A DNA stretch of 33,900 bases from Candidatus Martarchaeota archaeon (GCA_023473395.1 JAMCYO010000041.1:1-33900); one strand, 5' to 3'. Shown: positions 7,851-17,486, counted from the stretch's first letter. Numbers and translations are program-made. Notes: generated by a model not told the origin, from the sequence alone.

Positions 7851-9818
7851 TTACCAGACCCCTGTTTTCGACAACTTTTGCTTTGGTTCTTTGAGCTTGC
7901 TTATTTTTCTGAAGTTAGTTTCAAAATCCTTGTGTGTTAATACCGGGACAGTTGCACGGAATTTAGCAGGGGAGTGCGGATCTATCGTTGCAAGGAGCTT
8001 TTGCGTTTCGGGCTTGGTCAGGTTCTTCCACAGCTGCGACCATGATATGAAAAACCTCTGCTCCTGCGTGAAGCCGTCTATAAGTTTTTTGTGTTCGCCC
8101 GATTTTTCCATTGCCTTATGCAATGCGTCGTATGCTATGCTTATGCCACCAAGGTCAGCGATATTTTCACCTAGGGTAAGTTTGCCGTTTACTTTTATTC
8201 CTGGCATTATTTCCAAGCTGCCGTAAAGTTTTTCCACGCCTTTTGCCTTTGCCTCAAAGTTTCTTCTGTCGTTTTTAGTCCACCATTCTTTGAGGTTGCC
8301 ATATTTGTCGTACTTGCTTCCTTGGTCATCAAACCCGTGCGTGAGTTCGTGGCCTATTACGCCCCCTATTGCCGCATAGTTCACGGCATTGTCAAGATTT
8401 TCGTCAAAGAATGGAGGCTGTAGTATTCCTGCAGGTATTACTATTTCGTTCATCGACGGGTCGTAGTAGGCGTTTACCGTTGGCGCGGTCATTCCCCATT
8501 CCGACTTATCAACCTTTTTGCCTATCCTTTTTATGTCCCTTTCAAAATCGAAGCTTATAGACCTCATTATATTTCCAACGAGATCGTTCGGGTCTATTTT
8601 GAGCCTGGAATAATCCCTTGGCTTCTTTGGATATCCTATCTTCACATTTATTGAATCAAGCTTTTCCAAAGCCTTTATTTTGGTTTCTTCCGTCATCCAC
8701 TTCGAATGCTTGAGCCTTTCCCTAAAAGCGACCCTTATGTCTGAAACAAGGCTTTCGGCCATATGCATGGATTTGTCGCCGAAATTATGCTTTGCATAGA
8801 TGCTTCCCAAGGCTTCGCCAACGCACATGTTTACAAGGGAAACACCCCTTTTCCACCTAGGCCGGGGCTTGGATTGCCCTTGGAGCGTTTTATTGAAAAA
8901 GCCAAACATCAACTTGTATATTTCTTCATGCAGGCTATGGCCATAAACCATTAGAACGTTCCATGCAATATACGCTTTTATGGAATCAATGCTTTCGGTT
9001 TTAAGCATGTTTTCAAGGCGCTTGAAAAATTCCGGCTGGCCAACTATGGCGTAGCTTAAACGCTTTGCCCCCATGCCTTTGAAAAATGTTTCGAAATCCA
9101 AACCCTTGTATGTTTCAATTAGCTTTGAATAGCTGAATTTGTTGTAGTTTTTTATGTCGTCCCTTAGTTCGGCCCTGCTCCTTGAAAATCTTGCCAATTT
9201 GGTTTCGATCCTTAGGATTTCCTCTGCATCCTTTGAAGCCTGCCCGGGATTTGCGCCGTAAAGCAGGAATAACTTTTTTAGGAATTCGGAGTATTTCTTC
9301 CTTACCTCTGCAAATTTCTCGTTTAGGTAATACTCCCTGTCAGGCAAGCCTAGGCCGCCCTGCCAAAGGTAAACAGCATAGGTAGACGAATCCATAAGGT
9401 CAGGGCTTACGTGAAAGCTGAAAAATGGGCTAACGCCGATTGTTGAGAGATTGGCTAGCAGTTTTGTCAGCTCTTTCTTTGAAGCCATATCCCTTACCTT
9501 TTTTATAATTGGGTTTATGGGCTTGAATTCTAGCTTCTCTAGCAAGGTTGTGTTCATCAGGGATTTATACAGGTCCCCGATTTTTTGCTCTTCTGGGCTT
9601 CTGGTGGCCTTTTCGGAGCATTTTGTAACTATTGATTTTAGCGTTTTTGTGTTTTTGTCGTAAAGTTCTTCGAAGGAACCTATACGGCTCTTGTCTTCCG
9701 GGATTTTCTTGCGCTTTAGCCAATTGCCGCATGAATATGAATAAAAGTCCGCAAACGGGTCTACCGACCGATCCATGCTTCTTATGGAGAATCCTATGCT
9801 TTCCTTGCTAGTTGCCAT
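7851..9818 (-). CDS. M13 family metallopeptidase (neprilysin/PepO-like)
   Basis: VIGHELTHGFDDQGSKYD (HExxH), ENIADLGGISIAYDA, NAYYDPSMNEIVIPAGILQPPFFD. Confidence 0.92.
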   Translation of the reverse strand: MATSKESIGFSIRSMDRSVDPFADFYSYSCGNWLKRKKIPEDKSRIGSFEELYDKNTKTLKSIVTKCSEKATRSPEEQKIGDLYKSLMNTTLLEKLEFKPINPIIKKVRDMASKKELTKLLANLSTIGVSPFFSFHVSPDLMDSSTYAVYLWQGGLGLPDREYYLNEKFAEVRKKYSEFLKKLFLLYGANPGQASKDAEEILRIETKLARFSRSRAELRDDIKNYNKFSYSKLIETYKGLDFETFFKGMGAKRLSYAIVGQPEFFKRLENMLKTESIDSIKAYIAWNVLMVYGHSLHEEIYKLMFGFFNKTLQGQSKPRPRWKRGVSLVNMCVGEALGSIYAKHNFGDKSMHMAESLVSDIRVAFRERLKHSKWMTEETKIKALEKLDSINVKIGYPKKPRDYSRLKIDPNDLVGNIMRSISFDFERDIKRIGKKVDKSEWGMTAPTVNAYYDPSMNEIVIPAGILQPPFFDENLDNAVNYAAIGGVIGHELTHGFDDQGSKYDKYGNLKEWWTKNDRRNFEAKAKGVEKLYGSLEIMPGIKVNGKLTLGENIADLGGISIAYDALHKAMEKSGEHKKLIDGFTQEQRFFISWSQLWKNLTKPETQKLLATIDPHSPAKFRATVPVLTHKDFETNFRKISKLKEPKQKLSKTGVW

Positions 9819-9830
9819 GATTGCACCACG

Positions 9831-10004
9831 TCAACCCATGCCGCACCTTTCCAGATGCTGGGGTTCGCTTTTTTCATCCTTCCTTAATATTTGACTGCCG
9901 TTTTCCTTTGAAATGATATAATCGTTAATTCCGTTGCTAGATGCTTCAAGAGCCTTTCCCAAATCAGAAGTTTGTTCTTTCTTGCATGGTTTCTGCGATT
10001 CCAT
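9831..10004 (-). CDS. Small hypothetical protein (57 aa), below the ORF-track cutoff
   Basis: Open frame MESQKPCKKEQTSDLGKALEASSNGINDYIISKENGSQILRKDEKSEPQHLERCGMG in the gap between the M13 gene and rfcS. Confidence 0.35.
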   Translation of the reverse strand: MESQKPCKKEQTSDLGKALEASSNGINDYIISKENGSQILRKDEKSEPQHLERCGMG

Positions 10005-10139
10005 AAACGCACATCCACATATTATCCGTTTATCAATTTAAAACTTTACTGCTTTATGGCGCGGCAAATGCCATGGCGGTAAAGGGTAAGCTCATGGTTA
10101 AATATTTTTAGTTGGAAATCTAGCTGTAGGAACTCGTTA

Positions 10140-11114
10140 TTGGTGATTATTGTGCCGAATCTTGATTTGCCTTGGACGGAGAAATACAGGCCTGAAAGCT
10201 TGGATGAGGTAATAGGCCAAAAACCCATAGTGGAAAGGCTAAAATCTTTCATAAAAGGGAGCAATTTCCCAAACATGATATTCGCAGGCAGCGCAGGAAT
10301 AGGAAAGACGACCTGTGCCATAGCCCTTGCAAAAGACCTTTACGGCGACGATTTCTCCGGTGCCTTCAAGGAGCTCAATGCGAGCGACGCAAGGGGAATA
10401 GACGTTATAAGGGGAGAGGTTAAGAACTTCGCAAGGACCATGTCCATAGCCAAGGTACCTGTGAAGATAATATTCCTGGACGAGGCCGATTCGCTGACAG
10501 CAGATGCACAGCACGCGCTTAGAAGAACCATGGAGAAATACTCATCGGAAACCAGGTTTATACTCAGCGCCAACTACGCGAGCAAGATAATTGAGCCTAT
10601 ACAGAGCAGGTGCGTAGTGTTCAGGTTCAAGCAGCTGACATCGGCTGACATGCGCAGCTATGTGGAAAGGATTGCCAAGGAGGAAGGCTTGGAAATGGAC
10701 GACAAAGCGATAGAGGCATTGGTGTACGTCGGCGACGGGGACATGAGAAAGCTTACTAACGTGCTCCAGAGCGCAGCCATGTTCTCCAAGAAGGTAACGG
10801 AGTCTGAAGTTTACAACGTAGCTTCAAGGGCGCGCCCTACCGAAATAATATCCATGCTCAAATACAGCATAGAGGGCAACTTCGACAGGGCAAGAGAGGA
10901 GCTTGACACCCTTATGCTCAAGCACGGCCTCAGCGCTGAAGACATACTGACGCAGTGTTATAGGGAAATACAGGGGATAAATATAGACGAAAGGGCAAAG
11001 CTGAAGACCATAAGCTACATAGGCGAATGCAACTTCAGGGTGGTAGAAGGCGCAAACGAGCGCATACAGCTCGAGGCGTTCCTTGCAAACCTGGCATTGA
11101 TATCCAAGGGTTGA
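10140..11114 (+). CDS. rfcS: Replication factor C small subunit
   Basis: PWTEKYRPESLDEVIGQ, AGSAGIGKTT (Walker A), IIFLDEADSLT (Walker B), ILSANYASKIIEPIQSRC. No intein. Confidence 0.95.
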   Translation: MVIIVPNLDLPWTEKYRPESLDEVIGQKPIVERLKSFIKGSNFPNMIFAGSAGIGKTTCAIALAKDLYGDDFSGAFKELNASDARGIDVIRGEVKNFARTMSIAKVPVKIIFLDEADSLTADAQHALRRTMEKYSSETRFILSANYASKIIEPIQSRCVVFRFKQLTSADMRSYVERIAKEEGLEMDDKAIEALVYVGDGDMRKLTNVLQSAAMFSKKVTESEVYNVASRARPTEIISMLKYSIEGNFDRAREELDTLMLKHGLSAEDILTQCYREIQGINIDERAKLKTISYIGECNFRVVEGANERIQLEAFLANLALISKG

Positions 11115-11117
11115 GCT

Positions 11118-11795
11118 TCACTTCTCGAACGTGAGCTCGAGGTTTCCTGCGTAGTCGAAATCCGGCGCCTTTATGTAAAAGCTCGCTACGTAGCTGCTTT
11201 TGTCATCTATGGTGAATGGCAGTTTCGGATCGCTTCCGAAGAATTCAAAGGGCTTGTTCACCCTTACCGATTTTACGGTGTCGTTGTAGGTAAAAACCCT
11301 GTACATCTGCATCGACACCTCGAAGTTCGAACCTTTTTCGAGGCTTTTGACTTCCCCGTGCTCATTTACCTTTACCCTTTTGGCGCCGTTCACCGCTATT
11401 ATCTCTGGAAGTTCTATGTGTACCATTTCGGCCGGCTTTTGCACAAATTTTACCACCATTGGGCCGCTGTAGTTGTAATCTGGGGCCTTTATTCTTAGAA
11501 TGAATTCCATTGATTCGCCAGATTTTACAGAAACTGGAGGGTTCGGATTTACCGATATCAGCTTAAATGGCTCCCTTACCTCTATGTTGGTTATGGTTTC
11601 CGTGTTATCCTGCTTTTTCAGGAACGATAGCTCCTCGTAGTTCTTGTTGGAAAATGGTATCTTGAGTTCGAATTCTTGGGAGTCGAGCTTCCTTCCGGGC
11701 AAGCCGTGCATAGAATTCTTCCAATATAAGCTTATCCCGGTTATTTCCCCGGAGTATTTGGGTTTTTTGTTAAGGAAACCCAGGCCAATCTTCAT
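11118..11795 (-). CDS. Hypothetical beta-rich protein with two related C-terminal modules
   Basis: Internal repeat: SVNPNPPVSVKSGESMEFILRIKAPDYNYSGPMVVKF and GSDPKLPFTIDDKSSYVASFYIKAPDFDYAGNLELTF. No signal peptide or TM. Confidence 0.65.
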   Translation of the reverse strand: MKIGLGFLNKKPKYSGEITGISLYWKNSMHGLPGRKLDSQEFELKIPFSNKNYEELSFLKKQDNTETITNIEVREPFKLISVNPNPPVSVKSGESMEFILRIKAPDYNYSGPMVVKFVQKPAEMVHIELPEIIAVNGAKRVKVNEHGEVKSLEKGSNFEVSMQMYRVFTYNDTVKSVRVNKPFEFFGSDPKLPFTIDDKSSYVASFYIKAPDFDYAGNLELTFEK

Positions 11796-11854
11796 TTTTA
11801 CACCAGAATTAGATTTGTCACATCAAGATATATAACCGCTTTGAACGCATGAGC

Positions 11855-12196
11855 TCATTCCAAGCGCACACGCCTTAGGACTATCCTTGATTCGGAACTT
11901 TTTCGCACGATGCGCCTCCTTTTGATTTTGCGCGCATATAATATGTGCTTCGAGCCAGTCTTGGCCTTTGCCAGCTCCAAATCACTGCTCTTTATCATAT
12001 TGCTCCTTCCGGCATAATTAGCATAAAACGACGCTTCGCCGACCAATTCCTTTACCGTATCCTCTAACTCCTGTTCAAGTGATATGACTGCTTTTTCGTT
12101 TATCTTTTCCGCACCCGCCTGTTTGAGAAATTCCTCGATGTCGTATAGACTGAAACTCCTTTGTTTTACCAATAAAGCACCCCTTAAAACAGCCAT
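11855..12196 (-). CDS. Archaeal histone-fold protein with basic C-terminal tail
   Basis: IEEFLKQAGAEKINEKAVISLEQELEDTVKELVGEASFYANYAGRSNMIKSSDLELAKA aligns by eye with archaeal histones. ATG at 12196 chosen because a TTTAAAAA box lies just upstream on the minus strand. Confidence 0.75.
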   Translation of the reverse strand: MAVLRGALLVKQRSFSLYDIEEFLKQAGAEKINEKAVISLEQELEDTVKELVGEASFYANYAGRSNMIKSSDLELAKAKTGSKHILYARKIKRRRIVRKSSESRIVLRRVRLE

Positions 12197-12276
12197 AAGA
12201 ATTTGGCAAATAGTTATTAAAACGAAGGTTTTTAAATGGGCGCAAGATATCCGAAATAGCGGCAGTATGCAATTTC

Positions 12277-13221
12277 TCACGCCAGAAGCGCGCCAACGAT
12301 TCCGTATACCACAGCCACACTGACGTTGTCATCAATCTTGTTGCTCAGGCTCTCAAGGAACGCTAGCAGAAAAATTATAGGCAGGCTTATGTACCCTATC
12401 AGAACCACACCGAATATAGCCCCTACTGCAAAATACCCGATAGTACCTGCATAGCTTTTCTTGCGGTTGTATGGCAGCTTGAGGCGCCCCAGTTTCAGGC
12501 CTATTATTGTCGCCGCAGGATCGCAGAACAACAGCACTGCAATCCCGAAAAGCGCGATGCGCATTGAAGGGTACAACGATTCTAAAATCGTAAAGCCCAC
12601 CGCAAGGAATATTGCTCCCCTGCCGAAGAATACGCCATCCTTTTCAAGCGTGCGGAAAAACGACAGCGCCTCGCTTTTGGAGTTCAGGGAATAACCTATC
12701 CCAAGCACCCCTAACAGCGTTAGGTAGAACGATGCGTATATACCGTATTTTCCGAATACTGCTATGACTACAACCAATATCAGGCCAAGGGCCACCTGCA
12801 GATAGTCCCTTTTTAATTCGGCTGCGATGTTTTTGTTTTGGACCTTGGCCTTACCGTATCTCGTTTCTATCCCTGAATGCATTATTCCAAACATTGCGCC
12901 TATGCCGAATGCCATTGTTTCGTATGGGGATTTCGGGCCATAATAGAGATAGACTGAAAACAGCATAGCCGCTGCGATTATCATCGCGTAAAAATAGGAA
13001 AAGCGCTTTTTTGCATATAGGAACATAGCAAGGAATGATATTACTGACATTGCTATAAGCAGGATTGAATTATACGCAGTTGCGGTGTCGAATGCTGATA
13101 TTATTATGAATAGCGCGAGCCCGATGACCGAGAAATCCCTTTTTGTATAGTATTGCAATATTGTGGCAATTGCGAATAGGGCAAGGGATGCAATATAGTA
13201 GTACAACTTAACACCATGCAT
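12277..13221 (-). CDS. Dolichol kinase/phytol kinase-like CTP-dependent membrane protein
   Basis: Many TM helices. CDPAATIIGLKLGRLKLPYNRKKSYAGTIGYFAVG resembles the DGK1/SEC59/VTE5 signature. Confidence 0.7.
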   Translation of the reverse strand: MHGVKLYYYIASLALFAIATILQYYTKRDFSVIGLALFIIISAFDTATAYNSILLIAMSVISFLAMFLYAKKRFSYFYAMIIAAAMLFSVYLYYGPKSPYETMAFGIGAMFGIMHSGIETRYGKAKVQNKNIAAELKRDYLQVALGLILVVVIAVFGKYGIYASFYLTLLGVLGIGYSLNSKSEALSFFRTLEKDGVFFGRGAIFLAVGFTILESLYPSMRIALFGIAVLLFCDPAATIIGLKLGRLKLPYNRKKSYAGTIGYFAVGAIFGVVLIGYISLPIIFLLAFLESLSNKIDDNVSVAVVYGIVGALLA

Positions 13222-13273
13222 GGGTTTGGGATCGGCTATCCCGAGGCTTTGGCAATTTTTATGTAGATTTAGC

Positions 13274-15136
13274 TTATATTAATGTTATTATCCATGCTGC
13301 GATAAGGAATCCCACTGCTATTATAGTAGGGACCAGCACTTTGTCAGTAGCTATCATGGAATCAAGTGCCGCGAGCATCTTTTCCCTCTGGTTTATGCCC
13401 CATACGGAAAAATTCTTCACCTTGGAGAATTGGAATATTAGGCTTGCGTCGGACATGTCTGAAATGGCTGATTTTACCATTTCTTCGAGCTTCTTCTCTG
13501 TCTGCTTTAGCGTAGTGGTGGTGCCAAGCACATTGCTTGCCGTATGCCTCAGCGAGTTTACATAGTGCGTGTCGGTAGTATACAGCTCAAAGTCGGCGTT
13601 GAACTTGCTGTTCAGGTAGGAAAGCAGCTTTGTTCGGAACTGGGGGTTTGCGTTGTTGGCGTTGAATTCTATCATGCCGAACATCTTTCCTCCTATATCG
13701 TATACAAGCACATTGACGTTCCCCGGAGCCATGTCTGCCGGCCTTCCAAAGGCGTCGAAAAGATTCGATGATGACTTGCCAACCCTTATTTTGTCGCTTT
13801 CCGATATTACCGAAATGTTTTTTATTGCATCCATGTAGTCCTTCATTACCGCTGAATCGAATTTTACAGCGCTTAGCTCAACTTTCGGGGCGCTTTCGTA
13901 CCTTGAATTATGTGCGTCTACTATTATGACGTTCTTTGCTATTTGGGACAGAGCGTTTTTTATGAGAACTGACGCCTCCGGGGTTATGTCTTCGGTTACC
14001 CTAGGGGCCCTTGACAGCGTAGCAATCGCCGAGTCTCCGAATTTTATAAGCCTTATACGTGCACCGTTGCTCTCGCCATAGTAATAAGCGTATTTGTGGC
14101 CCGTGCCGGCCTTCATTGGTTTCGGATTCTTGAGCATTTCATCGATTGCGCGCTTGAGTTGTGCAAACTGGTCGCTCGATACGGCGTTGTAGTCCTCATT
14201 TATGGCAGAGTGCAGCACCACAGCCTGTGACTTGTAAGCCTGAATCACGTGCCTTTCTATCAAGTAGGGAAAATTGCTGCTGCCCAGGGTTCCAACCGGG
14301 CCGAAATGTATGTTAGGAACTATTATAGAGGATATCTGCTTTCCGGATTTTCCAACGACCGTGACTGTGCTAAGGTCTATGTCAATCTTTTCGCCGAATT
14401 GCTTTTTCGTCTTTCTGTCAGGTATGGAAACGTTTATGTTGAACAGCCAGTTCTGCATCATCTGCGAGAACGTGTCTATGCCGCTGAAACCTAGGCTCCT
14501 TTTTATCGGCGAATCCACGAAGTATATTATGGTGTAGCTTACCAGCAGGAATACGAATATTGCGGCGTAGAGCTTTACCAGCAGGATGCCTAGCGGCACC
14601 GTGACCCCAAAGAATATTGCACTGGCCGGAAGGAAGAACACGAGGTTTATTGTTGGCTGCAGGAGCGCGAACATAGAAGCGTTCTTTGACCTGTTCATCA
14701 TGAGCTTGTTTACAAAAACCCACCATGCGAATATGCTTGCGTCGCCCACTATTATTACCGCCAGCGCAAGCGCATACGAATGGGATATGTAGTATACGGC
14801 GCCGGAGAATATCAGGAATATGCCGTAGGTGAGCTCGGCAAGGAACGACACGAATATTATGTACTTGAAACGTATGTAGCTGCGCAGCGCCTTGAACAAT
14901 ATTATGGTTATTGTGGTAGGTATTATTATCGCGAGTATGCCGCCTATCGCTCCGCTAACGGCAGCGTATTCTATGCCATATAGTGGATGCGCCAGGTGCG
15001 CTACGTATGATGTCAAAAGACCTGAGACTATTCCAAGCAGCACAAGCATTACGTAAAGCCTTTTCGAATTCGGCAGGCTTTTGGCGAACAGGCTTACGTG
15101 GCTAAGCGCACCTGAATAACTTTTGTTTTGCTGCAT
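13274..15136 (-). CDS. DUF2070 family membrane protein
   Basis: 620 aa, N-terminal multi-TM region followed by a soluble domain with LHSAINEDYN, IIVDAHNSRYES and NVLVYDIGGKMFGMIEFNANN, C-terminal TM. Matches the DUF2070/COG3356 layout as I recall it. Confidence 0.75.
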   Translation of the reverse strand: MQQNKSYSGALSHVSLFAKSLPNSKRLYVMLVLLGIVSGLLTSYVAHLAHPLYGIEYAAVSGAIGGILAIIIPTTITIILFKALRSYIRFKYIIFVSFLAELTYGIFLIFSGAVYYISHSYALALAVIIVGDASIFAWWVFVNKLMMNRSKNASMFALLQPTINLVFFLPASAIFFGVTVPLGILLVKLYAAIFVFLLVSYTIIYFVDSPIKRSLGFSGIDTFSQMMQNWLFNINVSIPDRKTKKQFGEKIDIDLSTVTVVGKSGKQISSIIVPNIHFGPVGTLGSSNFPYLIERHVIQAYKSQAVVLHSAINEDYNAVSSDQFAQLKRAIDEMLKNPKPMKAGTGHKYAYYYGESNGARIRLIKFGDSAIATLSRAPRVTEDITPEASVLIKNALSQIAKNVIIVDAHNSRYESAPKVELSAVKFDSAVMKDYMDAIKNISVISESDKIRVGKSSSNLFDAFGRPADMAPGNVNVLVYDIGGKMFGMIEFNANNANPQFRTKLLSYLNSKFNADFELYTTDTHYVNSLRHTASNVLGTTTTLKQTEKKLEEMVKSAISDMSDASLIFQFSKVKNFSVWGINQREKMLAALDSMIATDKVLVPTIIAVGFLIAAWIITLI

Positions 15137-15214
15137 TCAAAGCACTGAATTATGAAAATATACCCTAACAGTGGCAAGATAGGATGGCAGGCAAATTATT
15201 TATCGTTTTTGAAG

Positions 15215-15922
15215 TTACTTTCCGTATCTTCTCTTGCGCCTTGAAAATTCGTTTATTGCGTTGTTGAGATCCTTCTTTTCGAACTCCGGCCAGTACTTGC
15301 GGCTGAAGTAGAGTTCCGAATATGCCGATTGCCATGGCAAAAGCCCAGAAAGCCTTTCCTCCCCGGATGTCCTTATTATAAGGTCCGGATTTACTATGGA
15401 TGAGGACCTTAGGGATTTATTCAACAGCGCTTCTGTTATATTATTTGGCGATATTTTGGAACGTGTAATCTTTTTTACAGCATAGACCAAATCGTCATGG
15501 CCGCCATACGCCAAAAGTATGTTTATCTGGAACCTATTGTACTTGGAAGTATGCTTTTCTATGCCCTTAAGCGCATTGTCTAGCGCCTTCGGAAGAAGCT
15601 TCCTGTTGCCTATTATATTTACCTTGGCCTGGTTCTCGTCGAGAGTCCTTATTATGCTTTTGTCTGTTGCGGCCCTTAAATATAGCTTATAGAGTATGCT
15701 AAGCTCTGTGGAAGTCCTTTTTTGTATGTTTTCGGTAGAAAGCGCCCATACTGTAAGGCTTTTAGCCCCGAACCCTTTCAGCCAGATGGCGAATTTTATG
15801 AGTTTCTTAATCCCCAAACCATAACCGTTTAGCAGCCTTACTCTGTTCTGCTTTGCCCATCTTCTGTTGCCGTCGGGAATCAAGGCTACATTTGCAGGGA
15901 TAATAAGTTCTCTTCTACGCAT
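15215..15922 (-). CDS. uppS: cis-prenyltransferase (polyprenyl diphosphate synthase)
   Basis: NVALIPDGNRRWAKQ, LTVWALSTENIQKR, DLIIRTSGEERLSGLLPWQSAYSELYF. Confidence 0.93.
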   Translation of the reverse strand: MRRRELIIPANVALIPDGNRRWAKQNRVRLLNGYGLGIKKLIKFAIWLKGFGAKSLTVWALSTENIQKRTSTELSILYKLYLRAATDKSIIRTLDENQAKVNIIGNRKLLPKALDNALKGIEKHTSKYNRFQINILLAYGGHDDLVYAVKKITRSKISPNNITEALLNKSLRSSSIVNPDLIIRTSGEERLSGLLPWQSAYSELYFSRKYWPEFEKKDLNNAINEFSRRKRRYGK

Positions 15923-16129
15923 TAACGCACCTGGTACGCAACAATCTAATACCTTTTTATTGGTACTCCTTTAAATTCTTTTCTTAGTGTATTGGATTTT
16001 GCTAAAACCACGTAAATATTTTATTTGTGCAATTATATATTAATTGCAGTTGCAAATCCTACGCACAGTATCGCAGGCACCGGCACTGCAGCGGTTATGA
16101 CTTGTGAGGCTATGGCAAGGTGAACGTTT

Positions 16130-16894
16130 TTGATAAAAGGAATGCTTTTTTACGAACCTGAAAAGCTCGATGATATAAAAGGAAACGAGTCGGCGATAGC
16201 CGAGCTCAGGCGCTTTGCCATGTCATTCAAGCTTGGCAAATACGAAAGGCCGCTGCTTGTATACGGGCCCACAGGGATCGGAAAAAGCTCCGCAGTAAGG
16301 ATGCTTGCAAAGGAAAACGGCTGGAACGTCATAGAACTGAATGCGAGCGATTACAGAGACAAGGAAAGCATAAGCAAGCTTCTCATGGCGGCATCGCAGT
16401 CCAGGGGGCTTTTCGGAGGCAGGAATATGGTACTGCTTGACGAGGTGGACGAGCTCAGCGCAAGGTTCGACAAGGGTGCCTCTTCAGCGATAACGGAGCT
16501 CATAACGAAGTCCAAAAACCCGATAATAATGATTGCGAACGACATGTGGGACCAGAAGATTGCATTTCTAAGGAATTCCACCACCCCGGTTGAGTTCAAG
16601 AGGCCGAAGCAGTTTGTGGTAGAGGAGGTATTGAAAGGCGTTGCCAGCGAGGCGGGAATAACTCCAAACGCCGACGTGATAACCGCAATCGCAAGGCGCT
16701 CCGGAGGCGATATAAGGAGCGCCATAAGCGACATGCTTATACTCGGAAATTCCCCTGACGAAGCCCTGGATTACATAGGGCTTAGGGACAAGAAGGGCTA
16801 CATATTCGAGACCTTGGATAGGATATTTCTTTCTAACACCATAGCCGCGCCGCTAAGGGCGATCACAAATTCTTATACTCGGAAATGCCCCTGA
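16130..16894 (+). pseudogene. rfcL: Replication factor C large subunit, N-terminal part, interrupted by a frameshifting tandem duplication
   Basis: LLVYGPTGIGKSS, NMVLLDEVDELS, RRSGGDIRSAISDM. Frame ends in YTRKCP immediately after the duplication junction. Confidence 0.88.
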
Positions 16895-17009
16895 CGAAGC
16901 CCTGGATTACATAGGGCTTAGGGACAAGAAGGGCTACATATTCGAGACCTTGGATAGGATATTTCTTTCTAACACCATAGCCGCGCCGCTAAGGGCGATC
17001 ACAAATTCT
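16736..17009 (+). repeat. 136-bp direct tandem duplication, one mismatch (t16751/g16887)
   Basis: cttatactcggaaat[t/g]cccctgacgaagcc...gcgatcacaaattct occurs twice with a 136-nt offset. Confidence 0.97.
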
Positions 17010-17486
17010 GAAGACACTGGAGACATGCTGATAAAGTGGATAGACCAGAACATAACGAAACGCTACACGTACATTGCGGACATAGCAGTAGCCTACGAGA
17101 ACCTGGCCGATGCGACGGTCTATTACACCAGGGCGATAAGGTCGCAATATTACATATACTGGAGGTATATGAACGTAATGATGTCCAGCGGCGTAGCGCT
17201 TTCGAAGAGTTCATACCCACAGGTAAAGCTTAGATACGAATTTCCGAAAACGATAAAGGAGCTGAGCGCGAGCAAGGGAGACAGGTCTTCGTCAACAGAG
17301 ATTGCGAAGCTTATGCAGAAACGCATACATGAGAGCATTTTCACCATAAAGGAGCATTACATTCCAATGCTCAAAGAGATGCTCAAGGGTTCCAGCGAGG
17401 AGGAAATAGAGGGCTTCCTTGAAAGCAGGTACGGCCTCGAGCGCAAGCAGATAGATTACATCATGGGAAAACAGGTCAAGCGCTGA
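16950..17486 (+). pseudogene. rfcL: Replication factor C large subunit, C-terminal part
   Basis: MDRIFLSNTIAAPLRAITNSEDTGDMLIKWIDQN...; removing one 136-bp copy restores one continuous frame with the upstream ORF. Confidence 0.85.

Noticed and set aside
16044-16122. Short frame before rfcL (IAVANPTHSIAGTGTAAVMTCEAMAR)
   Set aside because: Only about 26 codons and no convincing start. Insufficient evidence for a gene.
16736-17009. Intein or mobile-element insertion in rfcL
   Set aside because: The inserted sequence is just a copy of the adjacent rfcL sequence. No intein motifs, terminal inverted repeats or transposase.
16736-17009. CRISPR-like or minisatellite array
   Set aside because: Only two copies, no spacers, entirely within coding sequence.
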